64,000 nucleotides of DNA from Mycobacterium sp. D16Q13 (GTDB lineage Bacteria > Actinomycetota > Actinomycetes > Mycobacteriales > Mycobacteriaceae). A program made the translations under genes and the position numbers. The stretch spans positions 124,001 to 188,000 of the forward strand of contig NZ_MAEW01000001.1 of the NCBI RefSeq assembly GCF_002013375.1, given 5' to 3'. Shown here in pieces: positions 9,671-17,635 of the stretch (within the stretch, counting starts at the first letter, position 1; each line of letters opens with the position of its first letter). Under the pieces are notes generated by a model. That model did not search any database. It was not told the origin of the DNA and saw nothing but the letters and a program-made list of their open reading frames with translations.

Positions 9671-10194
9671 CGTCACCTTTCCGAAATTCTCGACTGGAAA
9701 ACTCTTCACAAAACCGAAATAGACGGCAACTCAAAATGAGAATATGGCCGTTGCCCCCCTTGAAGCATCTACAACATGTTTGAAGCGCGCAGTACCACCG
9801 TCTTGCACCTCGCGGTTCATCCATCAGGCAACTGGCGAGGACGGTATATAGCGAAGACATCGGCCGCAAACTACTAGCGTGTGACAAGGATCATAGGAAC
9901 TCGATTCATGATTACTCCGAGACAGCCAATAAGTCGAATTTGTGCAGGTCATCGATCTTTTAGCTGATCGCCACACAGCAACGTCCGCGAAAAAATGGCC
10001 ATTGCTTTTTGAGTAATGACTGTTACTTAGCAAACAATATTTCATACGAGTCAGCTCGATACCGCCAAGCAGTCGCCGGATCACGCCCGACACTCCAATA
10101 TTGGGGTACGTGATCAATCGATTCGCGCCCTCATCGATACCTGCGGCCAGAGCCCGCGAAATTGTTCATCCCTTACTTAGATATAATCGGGAAC
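9671..10194. promoter_or_regulatory. divergent intergenic region between MspA-like operon and LysR gene
   Basis: About 520 bases without a convincing gene and visibly AT-richer than its neighbours. It holds at least two palindromes: AGTAA-N6-TTACT at 10012-10027 and the perfect CCAATATTGG at 10095-10104, the latter about 90 bases before the LysR start. A LysR regulator usually binds a T-N11-A type dyad between itself and its target, so these are candidate operators. That is inference; no binding consensus is known for this regulator. Confidence 0.4.
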
Positions 10195-11139
10195 GTGGAT
10201 GTAAGAGGCCTCGAGATACACGACTTGCGCTGCTTCGTCGCAGTGGCGGCGAGGCTAAACTTCACTCGTGCTGCGGCCGACCTTCATATGTCCGTTCCTC
10301 CGCTTAGCCGGCGGATCCGCGCCATGGAAGGGACACTCAAAACAACGCTATTTATTCGCGATACGCGCCGGGTGGTTCTCACTCCCTCAGGCGTCAACCT
10401 GCTCCCGCTCGCCAAGAAGATACTCCACCAATTCGATGCCTTGCCGGATGTTGTGTCACATGATCTCGCCTGTAGCCGTCCAACAATTAGGTACGGCGTA
10501 CCGCCCTGGCTCCACCCAGAACTGTCCTCCAGGCTCGAGCGCCTGGAGGAGATCTACGCCGAGCGGCTGACGCTGATCAGGCGGCGGCGAAGGAGCCAGG
10601 AAGCCATCGGTGCGATAGTGAGGAAAGACTTGGTGTTCGGCTTCGCGCGGTCAGCACCAACTAACACCACATTGAGCAGCGTCGTTGTTCGGCAAGAGAG
10701 CGTAGGGGCAGTGCTGTCGAGGGCGGACTACGGTGCGCGTACATCAATCTCCCTCGCAGAACTCATCAAGCTCGACTACGTCACCGATCGCCGTGACAGC
10801 GACACCGAATACCGACGACAGGTAGATGGACTACTAGGGGCCACAAGCCTTCTCAAGCGATTACGACACAACCCCACCGACCATTCTTCAGCCGCTGAAG
10901 CCATCAGCACAGGCGGAGCATTCGCGATAGCACCCATCTCAGAAGGCGCCAGAGAGACCTCTGACCTCTACCACTCTGCAGAGACCGTGTGCCTGCCTAT
11001 AGACGATCTCGACTTCGTCCTGCCAACCTGTCTGGTGTGGAGCACGGAGCTGGCTCAGAACGACAGAAGTTCGCGGGACGTCATCAACACGGCTGTACGT
11101 TTATGTCAGGGGGGCACCCCCCGTCTTGGTTCGGCGTAG
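10195..11139 (+). CDS. LysR-family transcriptional regulator
   Basis: 314 residues from GTG 10195 (VDVRGLEIHDLRCFVAVAARLNFTRAA). The N-terminal winged helix-turn-helix is clear: LNFTRAAADLHMSVPPLSRRIRAMEGTLKT, with LFIRDTRRVVLTPSGVNLLPLA after it. The remainder matches the LysR effector-binding domain in layout but is divergent. The start at GTG puts the HTH at the usual distance from the N-terminus; a TTG at 10162 is the upstream alternative. Divergent from the MspA-like export operon, which is its most likely target together with itself. Codon choice looks less GC-biased than in the backbone genes, compatible with acquisition. Confidence 0.8.
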   Translation: MDVRGLEIHDLRCFVAVAARLNFTRAAADLHMSVPPLSRRIRAMEGTLKTTLFIRDTRRVVLTPSGVNLLPLAKKILHQFDALPDVVSHDLACSRPTIRYGVPPWLHPELSSRLERLEEIYAERLTLIRRRRRSQEAIGAIVRKDLVFGFARSAPTNTTLSSVVVRQESVGAVLSRADYGARTSISLAELIKLDYVTDRRDSDTEYRRQVDGLLGATSLLKRLRHNPTDHSSAAEAISTGGAFAIAPISEGARETSDLYHSAETVCLPIDDLDFVLPTCLVWSTELAQNDRSSRDVINTAVRLCQGGTPRLGSA

Positions 11140-11170
11140 CCCGGCTCGCTCAGACCTGACGAACTGAGAA

Positions 11171-12007
11171 TCAGTGCACGTGGTCGGCGATCTGCCCCTG
11201 CTCACCGAACAACACGGCATTCCACTTCGCGATGAGTTCGGTGTTGTCCACGTCATCGGGGTGAAAGTCTTTGCGGCTGTACGACGCTAGTCGCCGAAAT
11301 ACCTCGCGCGAGAAGAAGGGCGAACGGAACAATCGGATGGCACTGCGAAGGAAGATCCTGGGGTCGTAGAAGTCCGGGTCTCGAAGTAACGAGATGAACG
11401 ACGCGCACGCAGCGAGCGTGAAGAACCCAAATGTGGTGAACCACATGACAAATACCCGCATGCGGTGGGTGCCGCCGACGGCCTGGTAGACATCGAAGGC
11501 CACCGTACGATGCTCAGATTCCTCCAGGGCGTGCCACAGCAGCATGGATCGAACCTCACCCTGTCCCAACATCTGTTGGGCGCGTTCGTCGGTCAGGAGC
11601 GTCTCAGCCAGAATCGCGGTGTAATGCTCCAGCGCCGCAGTCATCGCAAGGCAGTACTTCGCCGAGGAGTAGCGCGTGCGCGTTTCCAGTCCCCTGCGAG
11701 TCGCCCGATCGATGAACGCGGTCGGGTAACCCATCTCCTGCAGGCGCTCGTTGAGCTCACGATGCTCACGACTGTGCGTCGCCTCCTGGCCGATGAACCC
11801 GGCCACCTGCTTCTTGAGCTCCGGATCGGTGATCTGGTCGGCGACCGCGCGCACCGAGCGGATCATGAACGCCTCACCCTCGGGGAAAGCCCCCGAGAGC
11901 ACCGAGACCACGTGACTCATCCCCAGGTCGTCCTGCACATAGTGGCGCCGCATGGAACCGGCCGGATAACGGAACTTGATCCGCCTGGTCTTGATTTCCC
12001 GTTCCAT
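11171..12007 (-). CDS. predicted metal-dependent hydrolase (PF10118 family), copy A
   Basis: 278 residues of the ferritin-like 'predicted metal-dependent hydrolase' family. Likely metal ligands are visible: FIGQEATHSREH (Glu/His), AALEHYTAILAE (Glu-His) and HALEESEHRTVAFD (Glu-x2-His). One hydrophobic segment (FTTFGFFTLAACASFISLL) may associate with membrane. A GTG at 12013 is an alternative start; GGGGTGAGGTG upstream suits either. The next gene is a paralogue of identical length, so the pair arose by tandem duplication. Enzymatic activity is not established for the family. Confidence 0.78.
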   Translation of the reverse strand: MEREIKTRRIKFRYPAGSMRRHYVQDDLGMSHVVSVLSGAFPEGEAFMIRSVRAVADQITDPELKKQVAGFIGQEATHSREHRELNERLQEMGYPTAFIDRATRRGLETRTRYSSAKYCLAMTAALEHYTAILAETLLTDERAQQMLGQGEVRSMLLWHALEESEHRTVAFDVYQAVGGTHRMRVFVMWFTTFGFFTLAACASFISLLRDPDFYDPRIFLRSAIRLFRSPFFSREVFRRLASYSRKDFHPDDVDNTELIAKWNAVLFGEQGQIADHVH

Positions 12008-12076
12008 GATCACCTCACCCCGCCGCCGGTCTCCCCACCAGTATCACCAGCGTACCGACGCACAGGGGGCCGGTCC

Positions 12077-12913
12077 CTAATGCAGGTGTCCGGCCAGCTG
12101 CCCGTTCTCCCCGAAAAGCTCGGTATGCCATTTCTCGATGAGTTCGGTGTTGTCGGAATCGTTGGGGTGAAATCCCGGACGGTTGTACTCACCGATGCGG
12201 CGGCGCACCTCGCGGCTCAGGAACGGCAAGTGCCGCAATGCCGCAAGGCTTTTCACCAGCCGGACGGGGTTGTATGCGGCCTTGTCACGCAGCAGCGAGA
12301 TCACCGTCTCAAAGAATGTGGTGTAGATGAAAGCGATGGTGGTACGCCGCATCACCCAGATACGCAGCCGCTCACTACCGCCGACCGCGCGGTAGACGTC
12401 GAAGGTGACGCAGCGGTGCTCGGCTTCTTCGAAGGCATGCCAGAGCAGCATGGAACGCACCTCACCCTCGCCGAGCATGTCGAGGGCGCGTTGGTCGGTC
12501 AGCAGCGTCTCCGCGAGTACCGCGGTGTAATGCTCCAACGCGGCCGTGACGGCCAACGTATAGATCGGCGGGTAGTTCCGGGTCTGGAAGTTGAATATCC
12601 GGCGAGCCAGCCGCTCGACGAACGCCGTGGGATATCCCATCTCCTGCAGGCGCTCGTTGAGCTCACGATGCTCGCGCCCGTGAGTCATCTCCTGGCCGAT
12701 GAACCCGGCCACTTGCTTCTTGAGTTCGGGATCGGTGATCTGGTCCGAGTAGCGCCGGACCGACCGGATGAAGAACTCCTCACCCTCTGGAAATACCGCC
12801 GACAGCATCGCCATCATGTGACTCGATACCAGGTCACCCTGCACAAAATGACGGTCCAGCGAACCCGGATGGTAGCGAAACTTAATACGGCGGGTCTTGA
12901 TAGGCCTGTCCAT
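12077..12913 (-). CDS. predicted metal-dependent hydrolase (PF10118 family), copy B
   Basis: 278 residues, paralogous to the downstream neighbour across its length: both share IKTRRIKFRY near the start, ITDPELKKQVAGFIGQE, REHRELNERLQEMGYPTAF and a C-terminus of the form NTELI-KW-LFGE-GQ. Same candidate ligands: GQEMTHGREH, ALEHYTAVLAE and HAFEEAEHRCVTFD. The start at MDRPIKTRR was chosen by alignment with copy A; the reading frame continues upstream into the divergent ArsR promoter and should not be used. Separated from copy A by 69 bases; probably one transcript. Confidence 0.78.
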   Translation of the reverse strand: MDRPIKTRRIKFRYHPGSLDRHFVQGDLVSSHMMAMLSAVFPEGEEFFIRSVRRYSDQITDPELKKQVAGFIGQEMTHGREHRELNERLQEMGYPTAFVERLARRIFNFQTRNYPPIYTLAVTAALEHYTAVLAETLLTDQRALDMLGEGEVRSMLLWHAFEEAEHRCVTFDVYRAVGGSERLRIWVMRRTTIAFIYTTFFETVISLLRDKAAYNPVRLVKSLAALRHLPFLSREVRRRIGEYNRPGFHPNDSDNTELIEKWHTELFGENGQLAGHLH

Positions 12914-13009
12914 ACTCAGCTTCCCACTACCCCGCACTGACTGATTTCTGTCGGCATCGCCAACGCGCTCAGGGTACCGCAGTTCACCGAGATTCCGATG
13001 ACCTAGGCC

Positions 13010-13037
13010 TTGACATATACCTATATCGGTATATGTT
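13010..13037 (+). promoter_or_regulatory. leaderless promoter with embedded operator for the arsR-type gene
   Basis: TTGACA (13010-13015), 16-base spacer, then TATGTT (13032-13037) place the predicted transcription start at about 13044, which is the A of the ATG, so the transcript is probably leaderless. Overlapping both elements is a perfect inverted repeat: ACATATACC (13013-13021), six bases, GGTATATGT (13028-13036). It fits autorepression by the ArsR-family product. Confidence 0.7.
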
Positions 13038-13043
13038 TCCTCC

Positions 13044-13382
13044 ATGGCTCGCACCCCCACGACCGCTGACGCGTTCAACGCGATCGCCGAAGCTGGCCGG
13101 CGTGACCTTCTGGGCGCCATCGGCACCGGCGAGGTCACCGTGAACGAACTGGTGACGCGGACCCGGATGGGCCAGCCGCAGGTGTCCAAGCATCTGGGCG
13201 TGCTCCGCGCCGTGGATCTGGTGCGGGTGCGCTCACATGGGCGGCAACGTTTCTATCGCGTCAACGGTGCGGCCCTGCGGCCCGTCCATGACTGGGTGGC
13301 CGCGTTCGAACGCACCTGGAACCAGCGCCTCGACCGACTCGACGATCTACTCACCGAACTCAAGAAAGAGGAAATGGAATGA
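13044..13382 (+). CDS. ArsR-family repressor
   Basis: 112-residue winged-helix protein with the ArsR/SmtB fold: AFNAIAEAGRRDLLGAI, recognition helix region TRMGQPQVSKHLGVLRAVDLV, beta-wing VRVRSHGRQRFYRVNG and a C-terminal dimerisation helix. No cysteines, so it is not a thiolate metal sensor. It belongs to the subclass usually paired with AHSA1/SRPBCC proteins, and the next gene is one with an ATGA overlap. A palindrome overlaps its promoter and it lacks a Shine-Dalgarno sequence, consistent with leaderless translation. Confidence 0.88.
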   Translation: MARTPTTADAFNAIAEAGRRDLLGAIGTGEVTVNELVTRTRMGQPQVSKHLGVLRAVDLVRVRSHGRQRFYRVNGAALRPVHDWVAAFERTWNQRLDRLDDLLTELKKEEME

Positions 13383-13879
13383 CGATTAGCAATCGCTACG
13401 GCAGCGCCACCGTCGAACTTCCCTCGGACACCACAATTCTCATTACCCGATCGTTCGACGCACCGGCCGCGTTGATCTTTCGCACACTCACCGAACCCGA
13501 GCTTGTCAAGCGCTGGTGGGGATTCGAGACCGCACGATGGCAGATCTGCGACATCGATCTGCGGGTCGGTGGCACGTGGCGGTACGTGGTCAGCCAACCG
13601 TGTGAGTCCGAGCCGGACATGGAGGTCGCCTTCCATGGCGAGTACCGCGAGATCGACGCGCCGCATCGACTGGTCAGCACTGAGGTATTCGAAGGTGTGC
13701 CCGACGGCGAGGCGCTCGTCTCGACCACCCTGGATGAGGCCGATGGCGTCACGACCATGCGGGTCCTGGTGCAGCACAGCTCCAAGGAACATCGCGACGG
13801 ACACATCAACTCCGGCATGGAAGGCGGCATGCAGGTCAGTTACAACCGCATCGAAGACCTGCTGCGCGACCTGCGCTGA
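13379..13879 (+). CDS. AHSA1/SRPBCC-domain protein
   Basis: 166 residues of the SRPBCC ligand-binding fold, activator-of-Hsp90-ATPase-like subfamily: TRSFDAPAALIFRTLTEPELVKRWWGF, DLRVGGTWRYVV, FHGEYREIDAPHRLVSTE and the C-terminal GMEGGMQVSYNRIEDLL helix. Overlaps the arsR-type gene by 4 bases (ATGA), giving translational coupling. This regulator/SRPBCC pairing is widespread in actinobacteria, where the SRPBCC protein is thought to bind a small hydrophobic ligand. The ligand here is unknown. Confidence 0.85.
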   Translation: MTISNRYGSATVELPSDTTILITRSFDAPAALIFRTLTEPELVKRWWGFETARWQICDIDLRVGGTWRYVVSQPCESEPDMEVAFHGEYREIDAPHRLVSTEVFEGVPDGEALVSTTLDEADGVTTMRVLVQHSSKEHRDGHINSGMEGGMQVSYNRIEDLLRDLR

Positions 13880-13912
13880 AATAGGGCGCCCCGCGGCTGT
13901 GTTGCAGCGACG

Positions 13913-14359
13913 GTGAGCAACCACTTCACCTCCGAGTACATCGCCACCAATCCGCAGTGGGTCGATGAGCAGATAGAGATCTACGAAGCCAGCGGCGGAG
14001 CCGAAGGCACCACATTCGACGGGATCCCCGTCGTGGTGCTGTACACCATCGGCGCGAAATCGGGACAGATCCGCAAGGCCCCGCTCATGCGCGTCGAGCA
14101 CGAGGGCGTGTACCTGGCGGTCGGCTCTATCGGCGGTGCGCCGAAGAATCCCGCCTGGGTCGCGAACCTGCGGGCCAACGCCGTGATCGACCTGCGCGAC
14201 GGAGAAAACGTGCAGTCAGTGCGCGCTGACGAGATCACCGACGAGGCCGAGCGTGCCGCATGGTGGGAACGTGCCGTGGCGGCCTTCCCTCCCTACGCGG
14301 AGTACACGAAGCGCACCACGCGGGTCTTTCCGCTGTTCACCCTCACTCCGGTGAGCTAG
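13913..14359 (+). CDS. F420-binding nitroreductase-family (Ddn-like) protein
   Basis: 148 residues with the split beta-barrel deazaflavin-dependent reductase signature: VVVLYTIGAKSGQIRKAPLMRVEHEG, YLAVGSIGGAPKNPAWVANLRANAVIDL and a C-terminal RTTRVFPLFTLTPV. In this family the K-S/T-G and NPAW segments contact coenzyme F420. Starts with GTG 13913. The 3' end overlaps the convergent Rv3034c-like gene by 17 bases. Physiological substrate unknown; relatives reduce quinones or nitroimidazoles. Confidence 0.83.
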   Translation: MSNHFTSEYIATNPQWVDEQIEIYEASGGAEGTTFDGIPVVVLYTIGAKSGQIRKAPLMRVEHEGVYLAVGSIGGAPKNPAWVANLRANAVIDLRDGENVQSVRADEITDEAERAAWWERAVAAFPPYAEYTKRTTRVFPLFTLTPVS

Positions 14360-15092
14360 CGGCCGCCTTCTTGCGTTCGATATCGGCCAGCGCCTCGGCT
14401 AGTTGCGCACGCTGCGCGGCCGAGGCGTCCCAGGCCACCTTGCGGTTCTTGACGACCCTGGCCGGCGCCCCGACGGCGATCGAATAATCCGGGATCACAC
14501 CCTTGACTACGGCGTGGGCGCCGAGCACGCAGCCACGGCCGACAATCGTGTCCCGAAGGACGGTCACCTTGGTGGCGATCCAGGTGTCGGGCCCGATGCG
14601 CACCGGGGATTTAGCGATGCCCTGGTCCTTGATCGGGTAGGTGATGTCTTCCATGCGGTGGTCGAAATCGCACACGTAGCACCAGTCGGCCATCAGGGCG
14701 GAGTCACCGAACTCGATGTCGATGTACGCGTTGACGACGTTGTCCTTACCGAACACCACTTTGTCGCCCAGACGTAGGGACCCCTCATGGGCACGCAACG
14801 AGTTTCCGTCACCGATGTGCACCCATCGGCCGATCTCCATCCGGGCCAGCTCGGGTGTGCAGTGGATTTCGACGTTCTTGCCGAGGAACAGCATGCCGCG
14901 CGTGACGATGTGGGGGTTGGAGAGCTTGAACTTGAGCAGGCGCCAGTACCGCACCAGGTACCACGGCGTGTACGCCTTGTTCGCGATCACCCATCGCAAG
15001 GAGGCCTTGGTCAGGAATTTGGCCTGTGCCGGGTCGCGTAGGCGCTGTCCGCGCCACCGCTTGTGCAGGGGAGCGCCCCACATCGTCGTCAT
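14343..15092 (-). CDS. left-handed beta-helix acyltransferase (Rv3034c-like)
   Basis: 249 residues. The central part has hexapeptide-repeat texture (GRWVHIGDGNSLRAHEGSLRLGDKVVFGKDN, then IVGRGCVLGAHAVVKGVIPDYSIAVGAPARVVKNR), the hallmark of trimeric O-acetyl/acyltransferases. The candidate catalytic His is in CDFDHRMEDI. Start at ATG 15092; a longer frame overlaps the divergent lipoprotein gene. In M. tuberculosis Rv3034c lies beside Rv3032, so it may acylate a methylglucose polysaccharide; this is an inference from location. Confidence 0.8.
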   Translation of the reverse strand: MTTMWGAPLHKRWRGQRLRDPAQAKFLTKASLRWVIANKAYTPWYLVRYWRLLKFKLSNPHIVTRGMLFLGKNVEIHCTPELARMEIGRWVHIGDGNSLRAHEGSLRLGDKVVFGKDNVVNAYIDIEFGDSALMADWCYVCDFDHRMEDITYPIKDQGIAKSPVRIGPDTWIATKVTVLRDTIVGRGCVLGAHAVVKGVIPDYSIAVGAPARVVKNRKVAWDASAAQRAQLAEALADIERKKAAASSPE

Positions 15093-15177
15093 GGCCGCAC
15101 AGCCTACGGGACGCGGCAGGACGCGCACGCTACCCTGCGATGGGCCGGACCGCCCCCTATGGAAGGAGTGCCTCACC

Positions 15178-16470
15178 GTGCTTTCCCGGGCACGAGTACT
15201 CGCGAGCATTGCTTTCGCGACGCTCCTCACCGTCACCGGATGTTCCGGCGATGATTCCTGGATCAACATCAAGGCGGCGCCCGGCTGGTCCGCCACCTAT
15301 GCCGACGCGCATAACAGCAGCTACACGCCCACCGAAGGCGCTCGTGAGCTGACCCTGGAGTGGAGCCGGAACACCAAGGGCCAGATACGCAGTGCCGCAG
15401 CGATCGGTATCGACAACTTCATCGCCGTGAGCGCCGACACCCCATCTGGTTGCACGCTCATGGAGTGGGAGAACAACAAGGCCGCCCGCCAGCGCTGGTG
15501 CACCCGGATGGTTACCGGAAGCCCATGGTCCGGACCGCTCTCCGACGGCTACAACAACATTTACATGGGTCAGCCCGGCGCCGTGGTGTCGTTCCCGCCC
15601 ACCCAGTGGATTCGGTGGCGCAAGCCCGTCATCGGCGCACCGACCACACCTAAGATCGTCGAGCCGGGACGGCTTCTCGTCGTCACGCACCTCGGTCAGA
15701 TACTGATTTTCGACGCCCAGCGTGGCGAGGTTGTCGGTACCCCAATGGATCTGCTCGAAGGGGTCGACCCCGCCGATCCACGGCGCGGCCTGGGTGATTG
15801 CGAGGCGGCAAGGCCCCAATGCCCGGTATCCGCGTCCCCCGCCTACGACCCGGAGACCGGCACGATTGTCACCACGCTGTGGCAGCCGGGCAAGCCGGTA
15901 CCGGTGTTGCTGGGAATCACCTACGACGCCGACGGCAAGATCACTCTGAAACACAAGTGGGCCAACAAGATCATCGATGAAGGCGTCATCGGATCCCCCG
16001 TGATGTCCCAGGATGGCGAGACGGTCTACATCAACGACCGCAAGGGTTCGCTGCACGCGATGCACACGTTCGACGGCAGCCAGAAATGGTCGGTGCCCTT
16101 GGGATTCAACGCGACGACGCCGCCCTCGGTAGCACCGGACGGGACCATCATCGCCGGAACCGGCGACAAGGCCACCCTGGTGGGCATCAAGGACGCCGGC
16201 GGCAATGGTGAAATCGCCTGGCGTCGCGATGATCTCACTCCACTCTCGACATCAAGCCAGGCCGCCGGAAACGTGGGCTACGCCGTTGTCAAGGACGGGG
16301 ACAAAGGCCTGGCCCTGGTGGTGTTCAACACACCGGACGGAGCGACCATCAACCGCTATGCGTTGCCCGATGCCACCGGCTTTCCGGTCGGCATCTCGAT
16401 CGGACCGGATCAGCGGGTGATCGTCACACTCAGCGAGGGCTTGGTGTACGGGTTCCGCCCGGGGACCTAG
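15178..16470 (+). CDS. PQQ-like beta-propeller lipoprotein (Rv3035-like)
   Basis: 430 residues. Starts at GTG 15178 with GGAAGGAGT nine bases upstream. The signal ends in a lipobox (LLTVTGC), predicting lipid-anchored export. The mature protein has repeated outer-strand motifs of a PQQ-type propeller: YADAHNSSYTPTEGARELTLEW, DNIYMG-like segments, GSPVMSQDGETVYINDRKGSLHAM, KWSVPLGFN and APDGTIIAGTG. Orthologous by position to Rv3035. No enzymatic residues are recognised; such proteins often act as envelope scaffolds. Its 3' end overlaps the convergent methyltransferase gene by 41 bases. Confidence 0.82.
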   Translation: MLSRARVLASIAFATLLTVTGCSGDDSWINIKAAPGWSATYADAHNSSYTPTEGARELTLEWSRNTKGQIRSAAAIGIDNFIAVSADTPSGCTLMEWENNKAARQRWCTRMVTGSPWSGPLSDGYNNIYMGQPGAVVSFPPTQWIRWRKPVIGAPTTPKIVEPGRLLVVTHLGQILIFDAQRGEVVGTPMDLLEGVDPADPRRGLGDCEAARPQCPVSASPAYDPETGTIVTTLWQPGKPVPVLLGITYDADGKITLKHKWANKIIDEGVIGSPVMSQDGETVYINDRKGSLHAMHTFDGSQKWSVPLGFNATTPPSVAPDGTIIAGTGDKATLVGIKDAGGNGEIAWRRDDLTPLSTSSQAAGNVGYAVVKDGDKGLALVVFNTPDGATINRYALPDATGFPVGISIGPDQRVIVTLSEGLVYGFRPGT

Positions 16471-17617
16471 CCTCACAAACGAATACTGTTGCACTACTGC
16501 CTATCCGGGTTATTACGACCGATAGCGCCGCGCCGCCCCGCAACTTCAGCCTGGTGCGCAGCACTGCCGGGTCGAGATCGACTCCGCGCACGGTGATCTC
16601 CACGGACCCGCAATCGCGGGCGGCGAGCGCCTGGCGCAGCCGCTTCTCGCTGTACGACAGCGAATCGAGCACCCGATAGCCCTGTACACCGGCGGGTACG
16701 GAATCCCCCGATAGATAGGCGATACGGGGATCCAACTGCCACAGCCCATGTCGCACGGCGTATTGCCGCACCAGACCTGCGCGCACGACCGCGCCGTCGG
16801 GGTCGATGATCCACTCCCCCGCGTCGGCGACCACGCAGTCATCGGGGTCGCCATCGGTCAGCTGATATCCGTCGCCGCACGTGGTGAGTACCGTGGCGCG
16901 CCTGCGCGCCCGAGCCAACCCCGCCGACCACAGACATGCCTCGCGGACGCCCCCGTCGAGCGAAACAACCTCGACCTCGCCGGCAAACCCGGTCTGTTCC
17001 CGCAGATCGGTGAAGTCCAGTCCCGGAGCGCATTTGACGACCAGATCGCGATCGGCGTACGTCCGCAGCACCACGTCCAGGGGTGGTGAATAGGCCGACG
17101 GATCGAATCGTCGGCGCCCTCCCGATCGGCGCCCCGGATCGGCAATCACCACCTCGGCGCGGCTAGACGGTGCCAGCGCATCCGCCCGACACACCAGAAC
17201 CTGTTTGCCAATGTTGTGGCGCGCCATTGCCGTTCGTACCGGATCGAGATCGCTGCCGATGACCGTGGCGGCAACGCCGTCAAGGGCGGCGAGCTCGGTC
17301 CCCACCGAGCAGGTGACATCGTGGACCACCCGCCCGGCCAGTCGCCCGGCCCGGTGTCGCGCCACCGCCGCGGGCGTCGCCTGCTGCAGCGCGTCGTCCG
17401 TGAAGAGCCAGTCCTTCACATCGCCCAGCTTGGCTACCGCCTTACGGCGCAACTGCACGGTCTGCGCCAGGACCGCGGCGCGGTCGCCGAATTCGGCGCG
17501 CAGGGCCGCCGTATCGGCCACCAGGGTGCCCGCGGTGAACGTGTACGCGGACGCAGACGCCAGGTCCGCACTGCCCGCCTCCGACGACAGATATGCGACG
17601 TCGGGAAGCTCGAACAC
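16430..17617 (-). CDS. THUMP-like class I SAM methyltransferase (Rv3037c-like)
   Basis: 395 residues. The central Rossmann domain shows VVHDVTCSVGTELAAL (motif I region), VIGSDLDPVRTAMARHN and the catalytic-type VVIADPGRRSGGRRRFDPSAYSPPL, resembling RNA/DNA methyltransferases of the Trm/RsmD type. The C-terminal part corresponds to the THUMP-like domain. Orthologue position: Rv3037c, between the propeller lipoprotein and another methyltransferase. It likely modifies an RNA substrate, but the target is unknown. 18 bases separate it from the upstream methyltransferase gene, so they probably share a transcript. Confidence 0.8.
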   Translation of the reverse strand: MFELPDVAYLSSEAGSADLASASAYTFTAGTLVADTAALRAEFGDRAAVLAQTVQLRRKAVAKLGDVKDWLFTDDALQQATPAAVARHRAGRLAGRVVHDVTCSVGTELAALDGVAATVIGSDLDPVRTAMARHNIGKQVLVCRADALAPSSRAEVVIADPGRRSGGRRRFDPSAYSPPLDVVLRTYADRDLVVKCAPGLDFTDLREQTGFAGEVEVVSLDGGVREACLWSAGLARARRRATVLTTCGDGYQLTDGDPDDCVVADAGEWIIDPDGAVVRAGLVRQYAVRHGLWQLDPRIAYLSGDSVPAGVQGYRVLDSLSYSEKRLRQALAARDCGSVEITVRGVDLDPAVLRTRLKLRGGAALSVVITRIGSSATVFVCEARSPGGTRTPSPR

Positions 17618-17635
17618 CGGCGGGTTTTCGCGTGA

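Noticed and set aside
11465..12940. 491-codon plus-strand open frame
   Set aside because: Antisense to the two PF10118 genes; its internal repeats merely mirror their duplication.
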